Below, one piece after another: positions 8,758 to 17,702 of a stretch of DNA of 64,000 nt (position 1 is the first letter of the stretch; each line of letters starts with the position of its first letter). This DNA is from Nitrospira sp. GTDB taxonomy: Bacteria; Nitrospirota; Nitrospiria; Nitrospirales; Nitrospiraceae. The stretch lies in NCBI GenBank assembly GCA_024998565.1, contig JACOEM010000002.1:186001-250000 (forward strand). Reading direction: 5' to 3'. A model generated the notes under the pieces. It was not told the DNA's origin. It saw only the letters and a list, made by a program, of their open reading frames with translations, and made no database searches. Made by a program: the position numbers and the translations under genes.

Positions 8758-9807
8758 CTAAGAGGGCCGCAGAAAATGTTCGTAACTGGTGACCGGCAGC
8801 GGTTGCGTGGTTCCTGCTTCGGTCCGTAAGCGCAGACCGAGCCGCTTGGGTGTGATCGAGCCGATACAGGTGAAGCAAAAATCGGTGTTCGCCGCCAGCC
8901 GTTCGAATTGTTCTTGCTTGCGGCGCGGAACGGTGAACAGAAGCTCATAGTCTTCACCGCCCTGTAACCCGACCTGCTGAGGATCACGGCCGCAAGTCGA
9001 GGCATAGGCCAGGCAGGCCGGAGAAATCGGGAGTGAGCCGGCAAGCACTTCCGCTCCGACGCCGCTCTCTTCGCAGAGGTGTCGAAGGTCACCGGTCAGA
9101 CCATCGGACAGGTCGATCGCCGCACCCGCGAGTCCATGTTTCACCAGCCATCGGCCTTCCGCAATGCGGGCGGACGGCCGGTGGTGACGCGCGAGCAGAA
9201 AGCGGGCGTGTGCGGGACGTAGTTTTGCCGCTCCGATGCGGGCCGCAGCTGTCAGGAGGTCCAGCCCTGCGCGGGAGTCGCCGAGTGTGCCGGTCACGTA
9301 CAGCCGGTCGCCGACGCGGGCGCCGCTGCGCAGGAGCGCGCGTCGAGGTTGTACGGTTCCGGTGAGCGTGATGCTGAGAAACAGGCCGGACTTGGAGGCG
9401 GACGTGTCTCCGCCGACCAGGCAGACCCGATAGGGATCGGCGGCTTGCATCATGCCGCGATACAGCCGCTGAATCTGTGCTGTCGAACAGGTCGGCGGAA
9501 TCGCAATGGCGACCAGCATGAAGCGGGGGGTTCCACCCATCGCGGCGATATCGCTCAGGTTGGCGATGGCCGCTCGATATCCAATGTCTTCAAAGGAGGA
9601 TGTGCCGGGATCGAAGTGGACACCTTCCGCCAGGAGGTCCGTGGTGATGAGTGTCCATTCGTCGGACGAGGTTTTGAGAATGGCCGTGTCATCGCCGATC
9701 CCTTTGAACACCTGCCGGTCCGGTCGGGCGGCCTGCGCGTGCAGGAGCCGGATCAGGCCGAACTCGCTACCGACAGGGTTGGTCCGGCGGGATCGGCCTG
9801 ACGGCAT
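8758..9807 (-). CDS. thiL: Thiamine-monophosphate kinase
   Basis: This 349-residue enzyme phosphorylates thiamine monophosphate to thiamine pyrophosphate with ATP, the last step of cofactor synthesis. It belongs to the PurM/ThiL fold. Visible signatures are the N-terminal GSEFGLIRLL, the ATP/magnesium loop GIGDDTAIL (about 37-45), LITTDLLAEGVHF, the AIANLSDIAAMGG helix and CLVGGDTSAS. Length fits the family. The ATG begins one base after the lon stop codon, so the two genes are almost certainly co-translated. A functional link with lon is not obvious. Confidence 0.95.
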   Translation of the reverse strand: MPSGRSRRTNPVGSEFGLIRLLHAQAARPDRQVFKGIGDDTAILKTSSDEWTLITTDLLAEGVHFDPGTSSFEDIGYRAAIANLSDIAAMGGTPRFMLVAIAIPPTCSTAQIQRLYRGMMQAADPYRVCLVGGDTSASKSGLFLSITLTGTVQPRRALLRSGARVGDRLYVTGTLGDSRAGLDLLTAAARIGAAKLRPAHARFLLARHHRPSARIAEGRWLVKHGLAGAAIDLSDGLTGDLRHLCEESGVGAEVLAGSLPISPACLAYASTCGRDPQQVGLQGGEDYELLFTVPRRKQEQFERLAANTDFCFTCIGSITPKRLGLRLRTEAGTTQPLPVTSYEHFLRPS

Positions 9808-9808
9808 A

Positions 9809-12304
9809 TCAGAGAATCAACGATGGTGAAGCCGTCGGAAGGTGGAGCCTTTTCCGGGGCGAGCCGGTCGTCCGCTTGGATGTGATCGCGCGCGCTGATT
9901 TCTTGACCGGAGTCTTCGGAGCTGATGCGCGCGGTTTGCCGGACGATGGTCGTCGCAGGGCCGCCTTGATGACATCGTCGACCGTATCGACGAAGATCAT
10001 CTCGATGCCCTTGAGGATATGTTTGGGAATTTCCTCCAGGTCCTTCTTGTTGCGCTTCGGTAGGACGACGGTCGAGAGTTTTGCCCGTTTGGCCGCGAGG
10101 ATTTTTTCCTTCAGGCCTCCGATCGGCAGCACGCGCCCGCGCAAGGTGATTTCGCCGGTCATCGCGAGATCGCGCCGTACGGGGATCTTGGCCAGCGCCG
10201 AGGCGATGGCCGTGGCCATGGTAATGCCGGCCGACGGTCCGTCTTTCGGTGTGGCGCCGGCCGGCACGTGAATGTGAATGTCGTTCTTGGCGAAGATGTC
10301 GGGGCTGATGCCCAGGGTCTTTTCTCTCGAGCGAACATAACTCAGGGCCGCCTGCGCGGATTCTTTCATGACGTCGCCGAGATGCCCGGTGAGGGTGAGT
10401 TGCCCCTTGCCCTTCATGACGGTCGCTTCGATGTACAGCACGTCGCCGCCGCTTTCCGTCCAGGCAAGGCCTGTGGCGACGCCGATTTCGTCTTTTTCAA
10501 GTTCCGCCTCCGGAACGAACTTCGCCACACCCAGAAACTTGTTCAAATTGGTCTGGTCGATGATCTGACACTCGGATTTGCCCTCGGCGACCTTCTTGGC
10601 TACTTTCCGCATGAGGTTGGCGATTTCCCGTTCGAGGTTCCGGACTCCGGCCTCGCGCGTATAGTGCGAGATGATGTGGCGGATGGCCGGCTCGTTCACG
10701 CGGATATGTTTTTCGGTAATGCCGTGCTCGTTCATCTGTCTGGGAATTAAGTACTTCTGCGCGATCCCGAGCTTCTCTTCTTCCGTATATCCCGGGATGT
10801 CGATGACTTCCATGCGATCCCGTAACGCGGGCAGAATCGGATCCATGAGGTTGGCCGTCGTGACGAACATGACTTCGGTCAGGTCGAAGGGCACTCCGAG
10901 ATAGTGATCGGTGAAGGTGCTGTTTTGTTCGGGATCCAGCACTTCCAGCAGCGCGGCCGAAGGATCGCCGCGGAAATCCATCCCGACTTTGTCGACCTCG
11001 TCGAGCATGAACACGGGATTGTTCGTGCCGGCCTGTTTCATGCCCTGGATAATCCGTCCCGGCAGTGCGCCGACGTAGGTCCGGCGATGCCCTCGGATTT
11101 CAGCCTCGTCGCGGACTCCGCCCAGACTGATCCGGACGAACTCGCGGCCGAGTGCGCGGGCGATGGATTTGCCGAGCGAGGTTTTGCCGACGCCGGGCGG
11201 TCCCACGAAACAAAGGATGGGCCCCTTCATTTTCTCTTTGAGCTTGCGCACGGCGAGGTATTCGACGATGCGTTCTTTCACCTTTTCCAAGTCGTAGTGG
11301 TCCTCGTTCAGGACCTTCATCGCGGCTTTCAGGTCGAGATTGTCTTTCGATTTCTTATTCCACGGGAGCTCGACCATCCATTCCAGATAGGTCCGGACCG
11401 TGGCCGATTCCGCCGTGTCCGGATGCATTTTTTCCAGCCGCTTGAGCTGCTTTTCGGTTTCCTTGAGGACCTTCTCGGGCATTTTGGCGTCTTTGATGCG
11501 CTTGCGGAATTCCGCCACTTCCTCCGCCCGTTCGTCCAACTCGCCGAGTTCTTTCTGGATGGCTTTCAGCTGTTCGCGCAAGAAGTATTCGCGCTGGGTC
11601 TTGTCCATCTCCCCTTTGGCTTGCGCCTGGATCTTCTGCTGCATGGAGAGGACATCGATTTCCTTGGACAGGATTTCGCTGATCTGGCGCAGCCGTTGAA
11701 TCGGGTCCACGATCTCCAGGACGGCCTGCGTGATGTCGACCTTCAGTCCGAGATTGGAGGCCACCATGTCGGCGAGCCGGCCGGGGTCTTCCAGATTTTC
11801 GATGACCACCATCACGTCGGGAATCAGCACCTTGCCGAGGCTGACGATCTTCTCGATCTGCTCCTTGACCGTGCGCATGACGGCCTCGGTCTCCAGCGTG
11901 GATCCGGCCTGCTTCGTCTCAACGAGTTTCTCGATGCGGACCGAATAGTAGGGGTCGTTTTGGATGTATTCTTCGATCCGTCCCTTGGCGAGTCCCTGGA
12001 CTAAAATCTTAATCCGTTCGTCGGGCAGCTTGAGCATCCGCATGATGATGCCCACGGTGCCGACGGTATGAATGTCGTCCGGTTGCGGGTTTTCCACATC
12101 CAGGGATTTCTGAGTGGCGAGGAACAACATGCGGTTGCCCGCGAGCGCGGCTTCGATCGCCTTGATCGACATCTCGCGTCCGACAAACAGCGGGAGCACC
12201 ATGTAGGGAAACACGACGATATCCCGGACGGGCAGCAGGGGCAGCTGGTCCGGCGGTTCGAGGTTCTGGTTGCTTGAGAAGTCTTGTTCTACTGCTTCAG
12301 CCAT
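9809..12304 (-). CDS. lon: ATP-dependent Lon protease (LonA type)
   Basis: This 831-residue cytosolic AAA+ serine protease degrades misfolded and regulatory proteins. The N-terminal substrate-binding domain spans about 20-215 and is followed by a coiled-coil region. The AAA+ module has Walker A GPPGVGKT at 368-375 and Walker B FMLDEVDK near 432. The protease domain carries catalytic Ser691 in PKDGPSAG and the lysine of GGLKEK (732-734). The ATG has a GGAG ribosome site. Oddly, the protein continues past the normal end with about 45 residues rich in Lys, Arg, Ser and Pro (about 785-831). No heat-shock promoter was recognised upstream; the gene follows galU by 86 bases and may share its transcript. 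Confidence 0.97.
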   Translation of the reverse strand: MAEAVEQDFSSNQNLEPPDQLPLLPVRDIVVFPYMVLPLFVGREMSIKAIEAALAGNRMLFLATQKSLDVENPQPDDIHTVGTVGIIMRMLKLPDERIKILVQGLAKGRIEEYIQNDPYYSVRIEKLVETKQAGSTLETEAVMRTVKEQIEKIVSLGKVLIPDVMVVIENLEDPGRLADMVASNLGLKVDITQAVLEIVDPIQRLRQISEILSKEIDVLSMQQKIQAQAKGEMDKTQREYFLREQLKAIQKELGELDERAEEVAEFRKRIKDAKMPEKVLKETEKQLKRLEKMHPDTAESATVRTYLEWMVELPWNKKSKDNLDLKAAMKVLNEDHYDLEKVKERIVEYLAVRKLKEKMKGPILCFVGPPGVGKTSLGKSIARALGREFVRISLGGVRDEAEIRGHRRTYVGALPGRIIQGMKQAGTNNPVFMLDEVDKVGMDFRGDPSAALLEVLDPEQNSTFTDHYLGVPFDLTEVMFVTTANLMDPILPALRDRMEVIDIPGYTEEEKLGIAQKYLIPRQMNEHGITEKHIRVNEPAIRHIISHYTREAGVRNLEREIANLMRKVAKKVAEGKSECQIIDQTNLNKFLGVAKFVPEAELEKDEIGVATGLAWTESGGDVLYIEATVMKGKGQLTLTGHLGDVMKESAQAALSYVRSREKTLGISPDIFAKNDIHIHVPAGATPKDGPSAGITMATAIASALAKIPVRRDLAMTGEITLRGRVLPIGGLKEKILAAKRAKLSTVVLPKRNKKDLEEIPKHILKGIEMIFVDTVDDVIKAALRRPSSGKPRASAPKTPVKKSARAITSKRTTGSPRKRLHLPTASPSLIL

Positions 12305-12390
12305 GAGGCTCCAGTCTGCTGCTGTAGGGTCTCAGTAATGGTGACGTGCTGTGGCACGGTTCGGGTGACGGTAGTCCGTCATGCCCGGGG

Positions 12391-13332
12391 CTAGTTGGTG
12401 GTGCGTGTTCGACCTTGGCCGGATCGGCTTGGGCCGCGGCGACGTATGTCGGCGGCGGTCGGTCGGAGTCGTTGTTGCAGGAACTCGCCGAACGCAGGTC
12501 CCAAGGACGGGTTCTTGAGCGCCAATTCCACGGTGGCAATGAGGAATCCGAGTTTGTCGCCCGCATCGTGCCGCTGTCCCTCGATTTCGTGGGCGAACAT
12601 CGGGGTGTGCTTGACGAGTTGCCGCAAGGCGTCGGTCAGCTGGATTTCTCCGTTCTTACCCGGAGGCGTCTTGCGGAGGATCGGGAAGATCTCCGGCGGC
12701 AGGACATACCGGCCGATGACGGCGAGATTCGACGGTGCATCGGCGGGGGCCGGTTTTTCGACCAGATCGTCGACCCGGTGCAGACCCTTGCCGAGGCCTC
12801 GGGCCGAGATGATGCCGTATCGGCTTACCTCCTGGGGCGGAACTTCCTGCACGCCCAGGACGGCGCCTTTGCGTTGCTTGTAAATATGAATGAGCTGGGC
12901 GAGGCCGGGGACCGCCGCGTCGATGATTTCATCGCCCAAGATGACGGCGAACGGCTCATCGCCGATCAGGTGCTGGGCGCAGAGCACGGCGTGCCCGAGG
13001 CCCATGGCTTCCGGCTGGCGGACATAACAGAAGTTGGCCAGATTCGAAATGTGCCGCATCTGGTTGAGCACCTGCCCCTTGCCGCTGCCCTTGAGATTTT
13101 CTTCCAGTTCCAGGGAACGGTCGAAGTGGTCTTCGATCGCGCGCTTGCCGCGACCCGTGATGACGATGATGTCTTCGATACCGGATGCGACGGCTTCTTC
13201 CACGACGTATTGAATCAGCGGTTTGTCGACCAGCGGCAGCATCTCTTTGGGAGAGGCTTTGGTGGCGGGGAGGAAGCGAGTGCCCAGTCCGGCAGCGGGA
13301 ATAATAGCTTTACGTACATCTGTTCTTGTCAT
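12391..13332 (-). CDS. galU: UTP-glucose-1-phosphate uridylyltransferase
   Basis: This 313-residue enzyme makes UDP-glucose from UTP and glucose-1-phosphate, supplying glycosyl donors for LPS and polysaccharide synthesis. The nucleotide-binding signature GLGTRFLPATK is at residues 15-25, followed by SPKEMLPLVDKP; further family motifs include PEAMGLGHAVLCA and GDEIID. The start fits the normal GalU N-terminus exactly. There is no recognisable ribosome-binding site, and a strong promoter (13339-13367) places the transcription start at or next to the A of the ATG, so the mRNA may be leaderless. It is divergent from bamA and probably heads the operon that continues into lon. The C-terminal 30 residues are basic and unconserved. 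Confidence 0.96.
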   Translation of the reverse strand: MTRTDVRKAIIPAAGLGTRFLPATKASPKEMLPLVDKPLIQYVVEEAVASGIEDIIVITGRGKRAIEDHFDRSLELEENLKGSGKGQVLNQMRHISNLANFCYVRQPEAMGLGHAVLCAQHLIGDEPFAVILGDEIIDAAVPGLAQLIHIYKQRKGAVLGVQEVPPQEVSRYGIISARGLGKGLHRVDDLVEKPAPADAPSNLAVIGRYVLPPEIFPILRKTPPGKNGEIQLTDALRQLVKHTPMFAHEIEGQRHDAGDKLGFLIATVELALKNPSLGPAFGEFLQQRLRPTAADIRRRGPSRSGQGRTRTTN

Positions 13333-13338
13333 AGGGGG

Positions 13339-13367
13339 ATAGTATGTGATGGGGTAAGTGAAGTCAA
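13339..13367 (-). promoter_or_regulatory. Sigma-70-type promoter for galU
   Basis: On the minus strand TTGACT (13367-13362) is separated by exactly 17 bases from TACTAT (13344-13339). Initiation six or seven bases downstream of the -10 falls on 13332-13333, and the galU ATG starts at 13332. No Shine-Dalgarno sequence separates promoter from start codon, so the transcript should be leaderless or nearly so. Confidence 0.7.
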
Positions 13368-13421
13368 GATTTCCTCCGGTCTTTTAGGCGCGGCGCATGC
13401 GTCGTTGCGCGGGGAAACTCC

Positions 13422-13450
13422 TTTACATTGAAAAATGTGGTCAATATAAT
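13422..13450 (+). promoter_or_regulatory. Sigma-70-type promoter for the bamA-lpx operon
   Basis: TTTACA (13422-13427), a 17-base spacer and a consensus TATAAT (13445-13450) lie on the plus strand upstream of bamA. Predicted initiation is near 13457, giving a leader of about 190 bases. The downstream genes are closely spaced for many kilobases, so this may be the main promoter for the lipid A run. Confidence 0.65.
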
Positions 13451-13648
13451 CCGAGAGTTTTTCTGCACAAGTGCGGTGGTGCTGCAACGAAAGCGGCGCA
13501 TCGGTGATGGTAACGACAACAGTTCGTGAGTGCCTGCGCAAGGCCGGTCGGCCCGGCGCACGAGCCGCGACACGGAACGCGGTGGTTTCCTATCTCGAAC
13601 TTCAGGACAACCAGTGCTTGCATTCCCAGGTGGTACGGAAGGATTGCG

Positions 13649-15973
13649 GTGACCAAGTCGGGAGGCAGGCGGTGGGTGCCGATTCTTATTCTCGCGCTGG
13701 TGGCCTTCTACGCGTTCGGTGTAGAGGCGCCTTTGTACGCTCAGGACGGTGTGCCGACGGTCACGTCGGTCACCATTCGCGGGCAGAAGCGCATTGAACT
13801 CCAGGCGATCGAGGGGCGTCTCACGCTCAAGGCCAACGATCGTTTCACGGCCGACGCGCTCCGCGAGCAGGTCAAGATTCTGTACGGCACCGGCTACTTT
13901 GAAGACGTACAAGTGGAGACGGAACCGGCCGCGGGAGGTGTGTCCGTCGGGTTTGTCGTTCGGGAAAAGCCCTTCATTACGGAGATCGTGTTTGACGGCA
14001 ACGAGGAATTGAGCGACGACAAGCTCAAGGAAAAGATCACGATCAAAAGCCAGACGTTCCTCGATCAGCAGCAGGCCAAGGAGAGCGCGGAAAAAATCCG
14101 GCTCGCCTATCAAGAGGACGGCTATTACAACTGTCAGGTCATTCCCGTCATCCAGGCGGTGGACGAGGACCGGAAACGGTTGACCTACTTTATCAAGGAA
14201 GGCACCAAGGCCAAAGTCCTCCATATCAATTTCGAGGGCATGCGGGCCGTGACCAAGGAAGAAGTCTTTAAGGTGACGGCGACACGGGAATGGATTCCCT
14301 GGTATGGACTCATCACGCAGTTGAAGGTGCCGTCCCTGCTGTCCGATGCCGGCGTGCTGAAACGCGAGGAACTGGGCAACGATATCGAGCGCATGCGGGA
14401 AGTCTATTTGAACAAGGGCTATCTGAACGTGCAGATCAGCCAGCCGACGCTGGAACTGAGCCAGGACAAGAAGTGGTTCGAAATCAACTATTCGATCGTT
14501 GAGGGCGAGCCGTTCATCGTGCAGGAAGTCGGATTTCGCGGGAACACGGTGTTCGAGGATCATGAATTACGCGAAGGCCTGAACATCAGACCGGGCGAAA
14601 TTTTTCAGCGGGCCAAGATCCGGGGAGAAATCACCCGGATCACGGATCTGTACGGCGCGAAGGGGTATGTGTTCGCCGACGTCGTGCCGAACGTGACGCC
14701 CGACAACAATTCGCGCACGGCCACGATTCTCCTCAATGTGAAAGAGGGGGAAATGATGCGGATCCGCGAGATCCACGTCAACGGCAACGATAAGACCCGC
14801 GACAATGTGGTGCGTCGCGAACTGCGGTTGGATGAGCAGGATGTGGTCGACACCCTGGCGTTGAAACGCAGTTTCCAGCGATTGAACAATCTCAATTTTT
14901 TCGAGACCGTCGAAATTCTGCCGCAGCAGGTCGATGTGGACAAGGTCGACCTCAATGTGAAAGTGAAGGAGAAGCCCACCGGCCAGTTCAGCATCGGCGG
15001 TGGATTCAGCACATTGGACAAGCTGGTGGCGATTGCGGATATCACCGAAGGAAATCTCGGCGGGAACGGCTGGTTGGGTCGAATCCGCGGGCAATTGGGC
15101 CAGCAACGATCGTTGGGATTGGTGACGTTCCGCAACCCCTACGTAAACGATTCGTACAATGCCCTGCAGCTGGATATTTATCGGTCGATGACCAACTACA
15201 TTTCCTACTTCGAGTCGAAATCGGGTGTCAGCGCGACCTGGAGCCGATGGTTGTCGGAGTATGTGAACGGGAGTATCAGTCTGTTCGGCGAGCAACTCAA
15301 GTACAGCGATCCCGAGCCAGGGCTGTGCCCGGATTTCATTCCGCTCATCTGCGGTCAGCTCGGGACGCAATCGTCGACGGGTTTTCGTACCTCGATTTTT
15401 CGCGACACGCGCGACTATTACCTGGATCCGCGCACCGGCTGGCGCTTCAGTCTCGGGGTCGACTACGGGACGCCTGCGCTGGGCGGCAGCAATCACTTTT
15501 TCAAGTATTATGCGGACGTGATCAAGTATACGCCGTTGATCTACGATACGCGGTTCTCGGTGCACGTTCGGTACGGCTCGACGGAGGGGATCGGGGGCCG
15601 GCCCATTCCCCTCACCGAGCGGTTCTTCGTCGGCGGTATCAACACCATGCGCGGATTCGTGTTCGGGCGGGCGGGGCCTGTGACGCCGAACGGATCCCTC
15701 TTGGGGTCCGCGAAGGAACTCATTTTCAACAACGATTTTATCTTCACGATTTCGTCCGAAGCGAAGTTGAACGGCGTGTTCTTCTTCGATTACGGAAATG
15801 GGTTCGACGATAACGAACCGGTGCAGTTTAACAAACTGCGGAGCGCGGCCGGGTTCGAAGCCAGGTGGATTTCTCCGTTCGGCCCCTTGCGGGCGGCCTA
15901 CGGAATCAACCTGGATCCCCGGCCGACGGAGCGAATGGGTGTGTTCGAGTTTACGATCGGGTCGTTGTTCTGA
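13649..15973 (+). CDS. bamA: Outer membrane protein assembly factor BamA (Omp85)
   Basis: This 774-residue outer-membrane protein folds and inserts other beta-barrel proteins. A signal peptide at 1-30 ends near PLYAQ. POTRA repeats fill the periplasmic N-terminal half (first one begins VTSVTIRGQKRI; later ones carry VRFRGN- and IHVNGN-type strands), and the Omp85 barrel fills the C-terminal half with the RDTRDYYLDPRTGWR and GGINTMRGF signatures. The last residue is Phe, as expected for a BAM substrate. The frame is open further upstream, but the GTG at 13649 has a GGAAGGA ribosome site and directly precedes the signal peptide. It is followed by two OmpH/Skp genes, the usual chaperone neighbours. 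Length is close to the family norm. Confidence 0.96.
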   Translation: MTKSGGRRWVPILILALVAFYAFGVEAPLYAQDGVPTVTSVTIRGQKRIELQAIEGRLTLKANDRFTADALREQVKILYGTGYFEDVQVETEPAAGGVSVGFVVREKPFITEIVFDGNEELSDDKLKEKITIKSQTFLDQQQAKESAEKIRLAYQEDGYYNCQVIPVIQAVDEDRKRLTYFIKEGTKAKVLHINFEGMRAVTKEEVFKVTATREWIPWYGLITQLKVPSLLSDAGVLKREELGNDIERMREVYLNKGYLNVQISQPTLELSQDKKWFEINYSIVEGEPFIVQEVGFRGNTVFEDHELREGLNIRPGEIFQRAKIRGEITRITDLYGAKGYVFADVVPNVTPDNNSRTATILLNVKEGEMMRIREIHVNGNDKTRDNVVRRELRLDEQDVVDTLALKRSFQRLNNLNFFETVEILPQQVDVDKVDLNVKVKEKPTGQFSIGGGFSTLDKLVAIADITEGNLGGNGWLGRIRGQLGQQRSLGLVTFRNPYVNDSYNALQLDIYRSMTNYISYFESKSGVSATWSRWLSEYVNGSISLFGEQLKYSDPEPGLCPDFIPLICGQLGTQSSTGFRTSIFRDTRDYYLDPRTGWRFSLGVDYGTPALGGSNHFFKYYADVIKYTPLIYDTRFSVHVRYGSTEGIGGRPIPLTERFFVGGINTMRGFVFGRAGPVTPNGSLLGSAKELIFNNDFIFTISSEAKLNGVFFFDYGNGFDDNEPVQFNKLRSAAGFEARWISPFGPLRAAYGINLDPRPTERMGVFEFTIGSLF

Positions 15974-16011
15974 TATCTCCCGAGTGGGTGTCTGAGAAAG
16001 GAATCGCCGGA

Positions 16012-16587
16012 ATGGGGGGACCAGTGAGTTGCAGCGGATCGAGGGGAGCCGGTCGGGCCGGGATGTGCCTGGCGCTCCTGACCCTGTCGTTGCTGGTCGG
16101 CGGATGCCGGTCGAATCATTCGACGGTGCCGACGGCAACGCGTATCGGCGTGGTGGATCCCCAGCGGGTGTTGAGCGACACCAATGCCGGGAAGAAGGCG
16201 AAGGACATGCTGGCGTCTTTCGCCAAGAACCGGCAGGCCTTGATCGAGTTGGAGGAAAAAGAGTTGCGGCGGATGGAAGAAGACTTCATGAAGCAGGGCA
16301 GTGTGTTGAGCGCCAATGCCAAGCGCGAGCGGGAAGAGCAATTCCGTCGCCGCATGTCGGAGTACCAGCAGAAGGTTACCGACCTGAATCGCGAAGTGCA
16401 GGATAAGCAGAAAGAGGTGCTGGACGGATTCCGCGAAAAAATTGAAACCTTGTCGGGTCGAGTGGCCAAACGGTTGGAACTCCAGGCCGTGTTCGATCGC
16501 GGCCGCGGCGGGCCCACGCTGTACTTCGACGAGGCGGTGGATGTGTCGTCGCAGGTGATCGAAGAATTCAATAAAACGTATCCATGA
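16012..16587 (+). CDS. OmpH/Skp family protein, predicted lipoprotein
   Basis: This 191-residue protein belongs to the OmpH/Skp periplasmic chaperone family, which holds unfolded outer-membrane proteins on the way to BamA. The chosen ATG follows an AAGGA ribosome site. A hydrophobic leader ends in LLVGGC with Cys32 as the likely lipidation site, so unlike classical Skp it is probably membrane-tethered. After the start of the mature domain (RIGVVDPQRVL), the middle (about 60-150) is a long charged coiled coil forming the tentacles, and the C-terminus returns to the small beta body. It lies 38 bases after bamA, and its stop overlaps the first possible start of the second copy. The lipoprotein call rests on the leader only. 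Confidence 0.82.
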   Translation: MGGPVSCSGSRGAGRAGMCLALLTLSLLVGGCRSNHSTVPTATRIGVVDPQRVLSDTNAGKKAKDMLASFAKNRQALIELEEKELRRMEEDFMKQGSVLSANAKREREEQFRRRMSEYQQKVTDLNREVQDKQKEVLDGFREKIETLSGRVAKRLELQAVFDRGRGGPTLYFDEAVDVSSQVIEEFNKTYP

Positions 16588-16598
16588 TGAGGGAGCCC

Positions 16599-17135
16599 AT
16601 GAACGTACGTACTTGGATCGTAGCGGGTGCGGTGCCGGTGGTGTTGGCGTGGCTGGCGCAGCCTGTGCAGGCAGCCGACCGCATCAAGGTCGCGATGATG
16701 GACCAGCAACAGGTCGTCGAGCGGAGCGTGGCCGGAAAACGCGCCCTGGAAGATCTCAAAAGTTATTCGACGACGCGCCAGAAGATCATCGATTCCGACG
16801 ACCAGGAATTGAAGGAGCTTGAAAAGGCGCTCCAGGACAGCGCGCTCACCGAAGAGGTTCGCAAGGAAAAGCAGGAACAATTCAGGGCGAAGCTGGAGGC
16901 CTACCAGCGCCGGATTCAGGACTTCAACCGTGAGGTGCAGGAGAAGCAGAAAGGCATGGTCCTTGATTTTGCGCAGCGCATCCATGCCGCGGTCTCCGCG
17001 GTGGCTCAGAAGGAAGGGTATACCGCCGTCATCGACCGGGGCAGTGAGTCCACCATTAAGATCGTCGTGTACGGCCATCCGTCGGTCGACCTGACGGAGC
17101 AGATCGTCAAGGAGTTCGACCGGCAAAACAAATAG
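16599..17135 (+). CDS. OmpH/Skp family periplasmic chaperone
   Basis: This second OmpH/Skp paralogue has 178 residues. A conventional signal peptide (1-25, ending PVQA) predicts a soluble periplasmic protein. The mature part begins RIKVAMMDQQQVVE, followed by a Lys/Glu/Gln-rich coiled coil (about 45-130) and a closing segment that ends in a charged helix. I choose the ATG at 16599 because it directly precedes the signal peptide and has a GAGGGAG site; ATG codons at 16584 and 16587 are in-frame alternatives, the first overlapping the preceding stop. Two tandem Skp-like genes, one lipidated and one soluble, suggest division of labour in delivering proteins to BamA. Confidence 0.9.
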   Translation: MNVRTWIVAGAVPVVLAWLAQPVQAADRIKVAMMDQQQVVERSVAGKRALEDLKSYSTTRQKIIDSDDQELKELEKALQDSALTEEVRKEKQEQFRAKLEAYQRRIQDFNREVQEKQKGMVLDFAQRIHAAVSAVAQKEGYTAVIDRGSESTIKIVVYGHPSVDLTEQIVKEFDRQNK

Positions 17136-17177
17136 CCGGGACGTGTAATCGTCTACGCAACACAGGAGGCGGGGCTG

Positions 17178-17633
17178 ATGTCAGTGATGGACAATGTTGA
17201 GATTCAATCGATCCTTCCCCACCGGTATCCGTTCTTGCTGGTCGATCGCATTCACGAACTCGATCCGGACCGCCGGATCGTCGGCATTAAGAATGTGACG
17301 ATCAACGAACCGTTTTTTCAGGGGCATTTCCCCGGTCGTCCGGTCATGCCCGGGGTGTTGATCCTTGAGGCTCTGGCCCAGGTCGGCGGGGTATTGGCCT
17401 TCAAGTCGCTCGGGCCGGTCGGCCGACCGGTCGTGTATTTGACCGGCATCGACGGGGCGAAGTTCCGGAAGCCGGTGGTCCCGGGTGACATTCTCCGCTT
17501 GGAAGTGGATGTGCTGAAGAAACGCGCGCCGTTCTGGAAGATGCAAGGCAGGGCCTTTGTCGAGTCCGAGCTGGTGTGCGAAGCGGAAGTCACGGCCATG
17601 GTGACGGATGAGAAGGCGGCCGGGGGCAAGTAA
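17178..17633 (+). CDS. fabZ: 3-hydroxyacyl-ACP dehydratase FabZ
   Basis: This 151-residue hot-dog-fold enzyme dehydrates 3-hydroxyacyl-ACP in fatty acid elongation. The catalytic His50 lies in FFQGHFPGRPVMPG and Glu64 in LILEALAQ; the N-terminal LPHRYPFLLVDRI segment is typical. A GGAGG ribosome site precedes the ATG. The position immediately before lpxA is the common arrangement in Gram-negatives, where FabZ and LpxA compete for hydroxyacyl-ACP and balance phospholipid against lipid A. The family's usual length is matched. Confidence 0.97.
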   Translation: MSVMDNVEIQSILPHRYPFLLVDRIHELDPDRRIVGIKNVTINEPFFQGHFPGRPVMPGVLILEALAQVGGVLAFKSLGPVGRPVVYLTGIDGAKFRKPVVPGDILRLEVDVLKKRAPFWKMQGRAFVESELVCEAEVTAMVTDEKAAGGK

Positions 17634-17702
17634 CCGAAGACCGTGTATCGGCCGGCAGCCCGGCGTTGAACAGCATAGCAGTCGATGGTGAGGAGGTCTT
17701 GA

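Larger units (their letters stand above)
13333..13648. other. Divergent promoter region between galU and bamA
   Basis: This 316-base gap carries back-to-back promoters for the two largest transcription units in the window. The galU promoter abuts its start codon. The bamA promoter lies at 13422-13450 and gives a leader of about 190 bases before the chosen bamA GTG. Within that leader I see no clear riboswitch, attenuator or small open frame. In-frame codons upstream of 13649 continue to 13526 but do not look like a signal peptide. Confidence 0.6.

Noticed and set aside
10904-12004. Long open frame on the plus strand opposite lon
   Set aside because: It mirrors the codon pattern of the lon gene in a GC-rich genome; composition is unlike a real protein and lon is certain.
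13364-14563. 399-codon minus-strand frame opposite bamA
   Set aside because: Antisense shadow of the bamA coding sequence, without ribosome site or recognisable domain.
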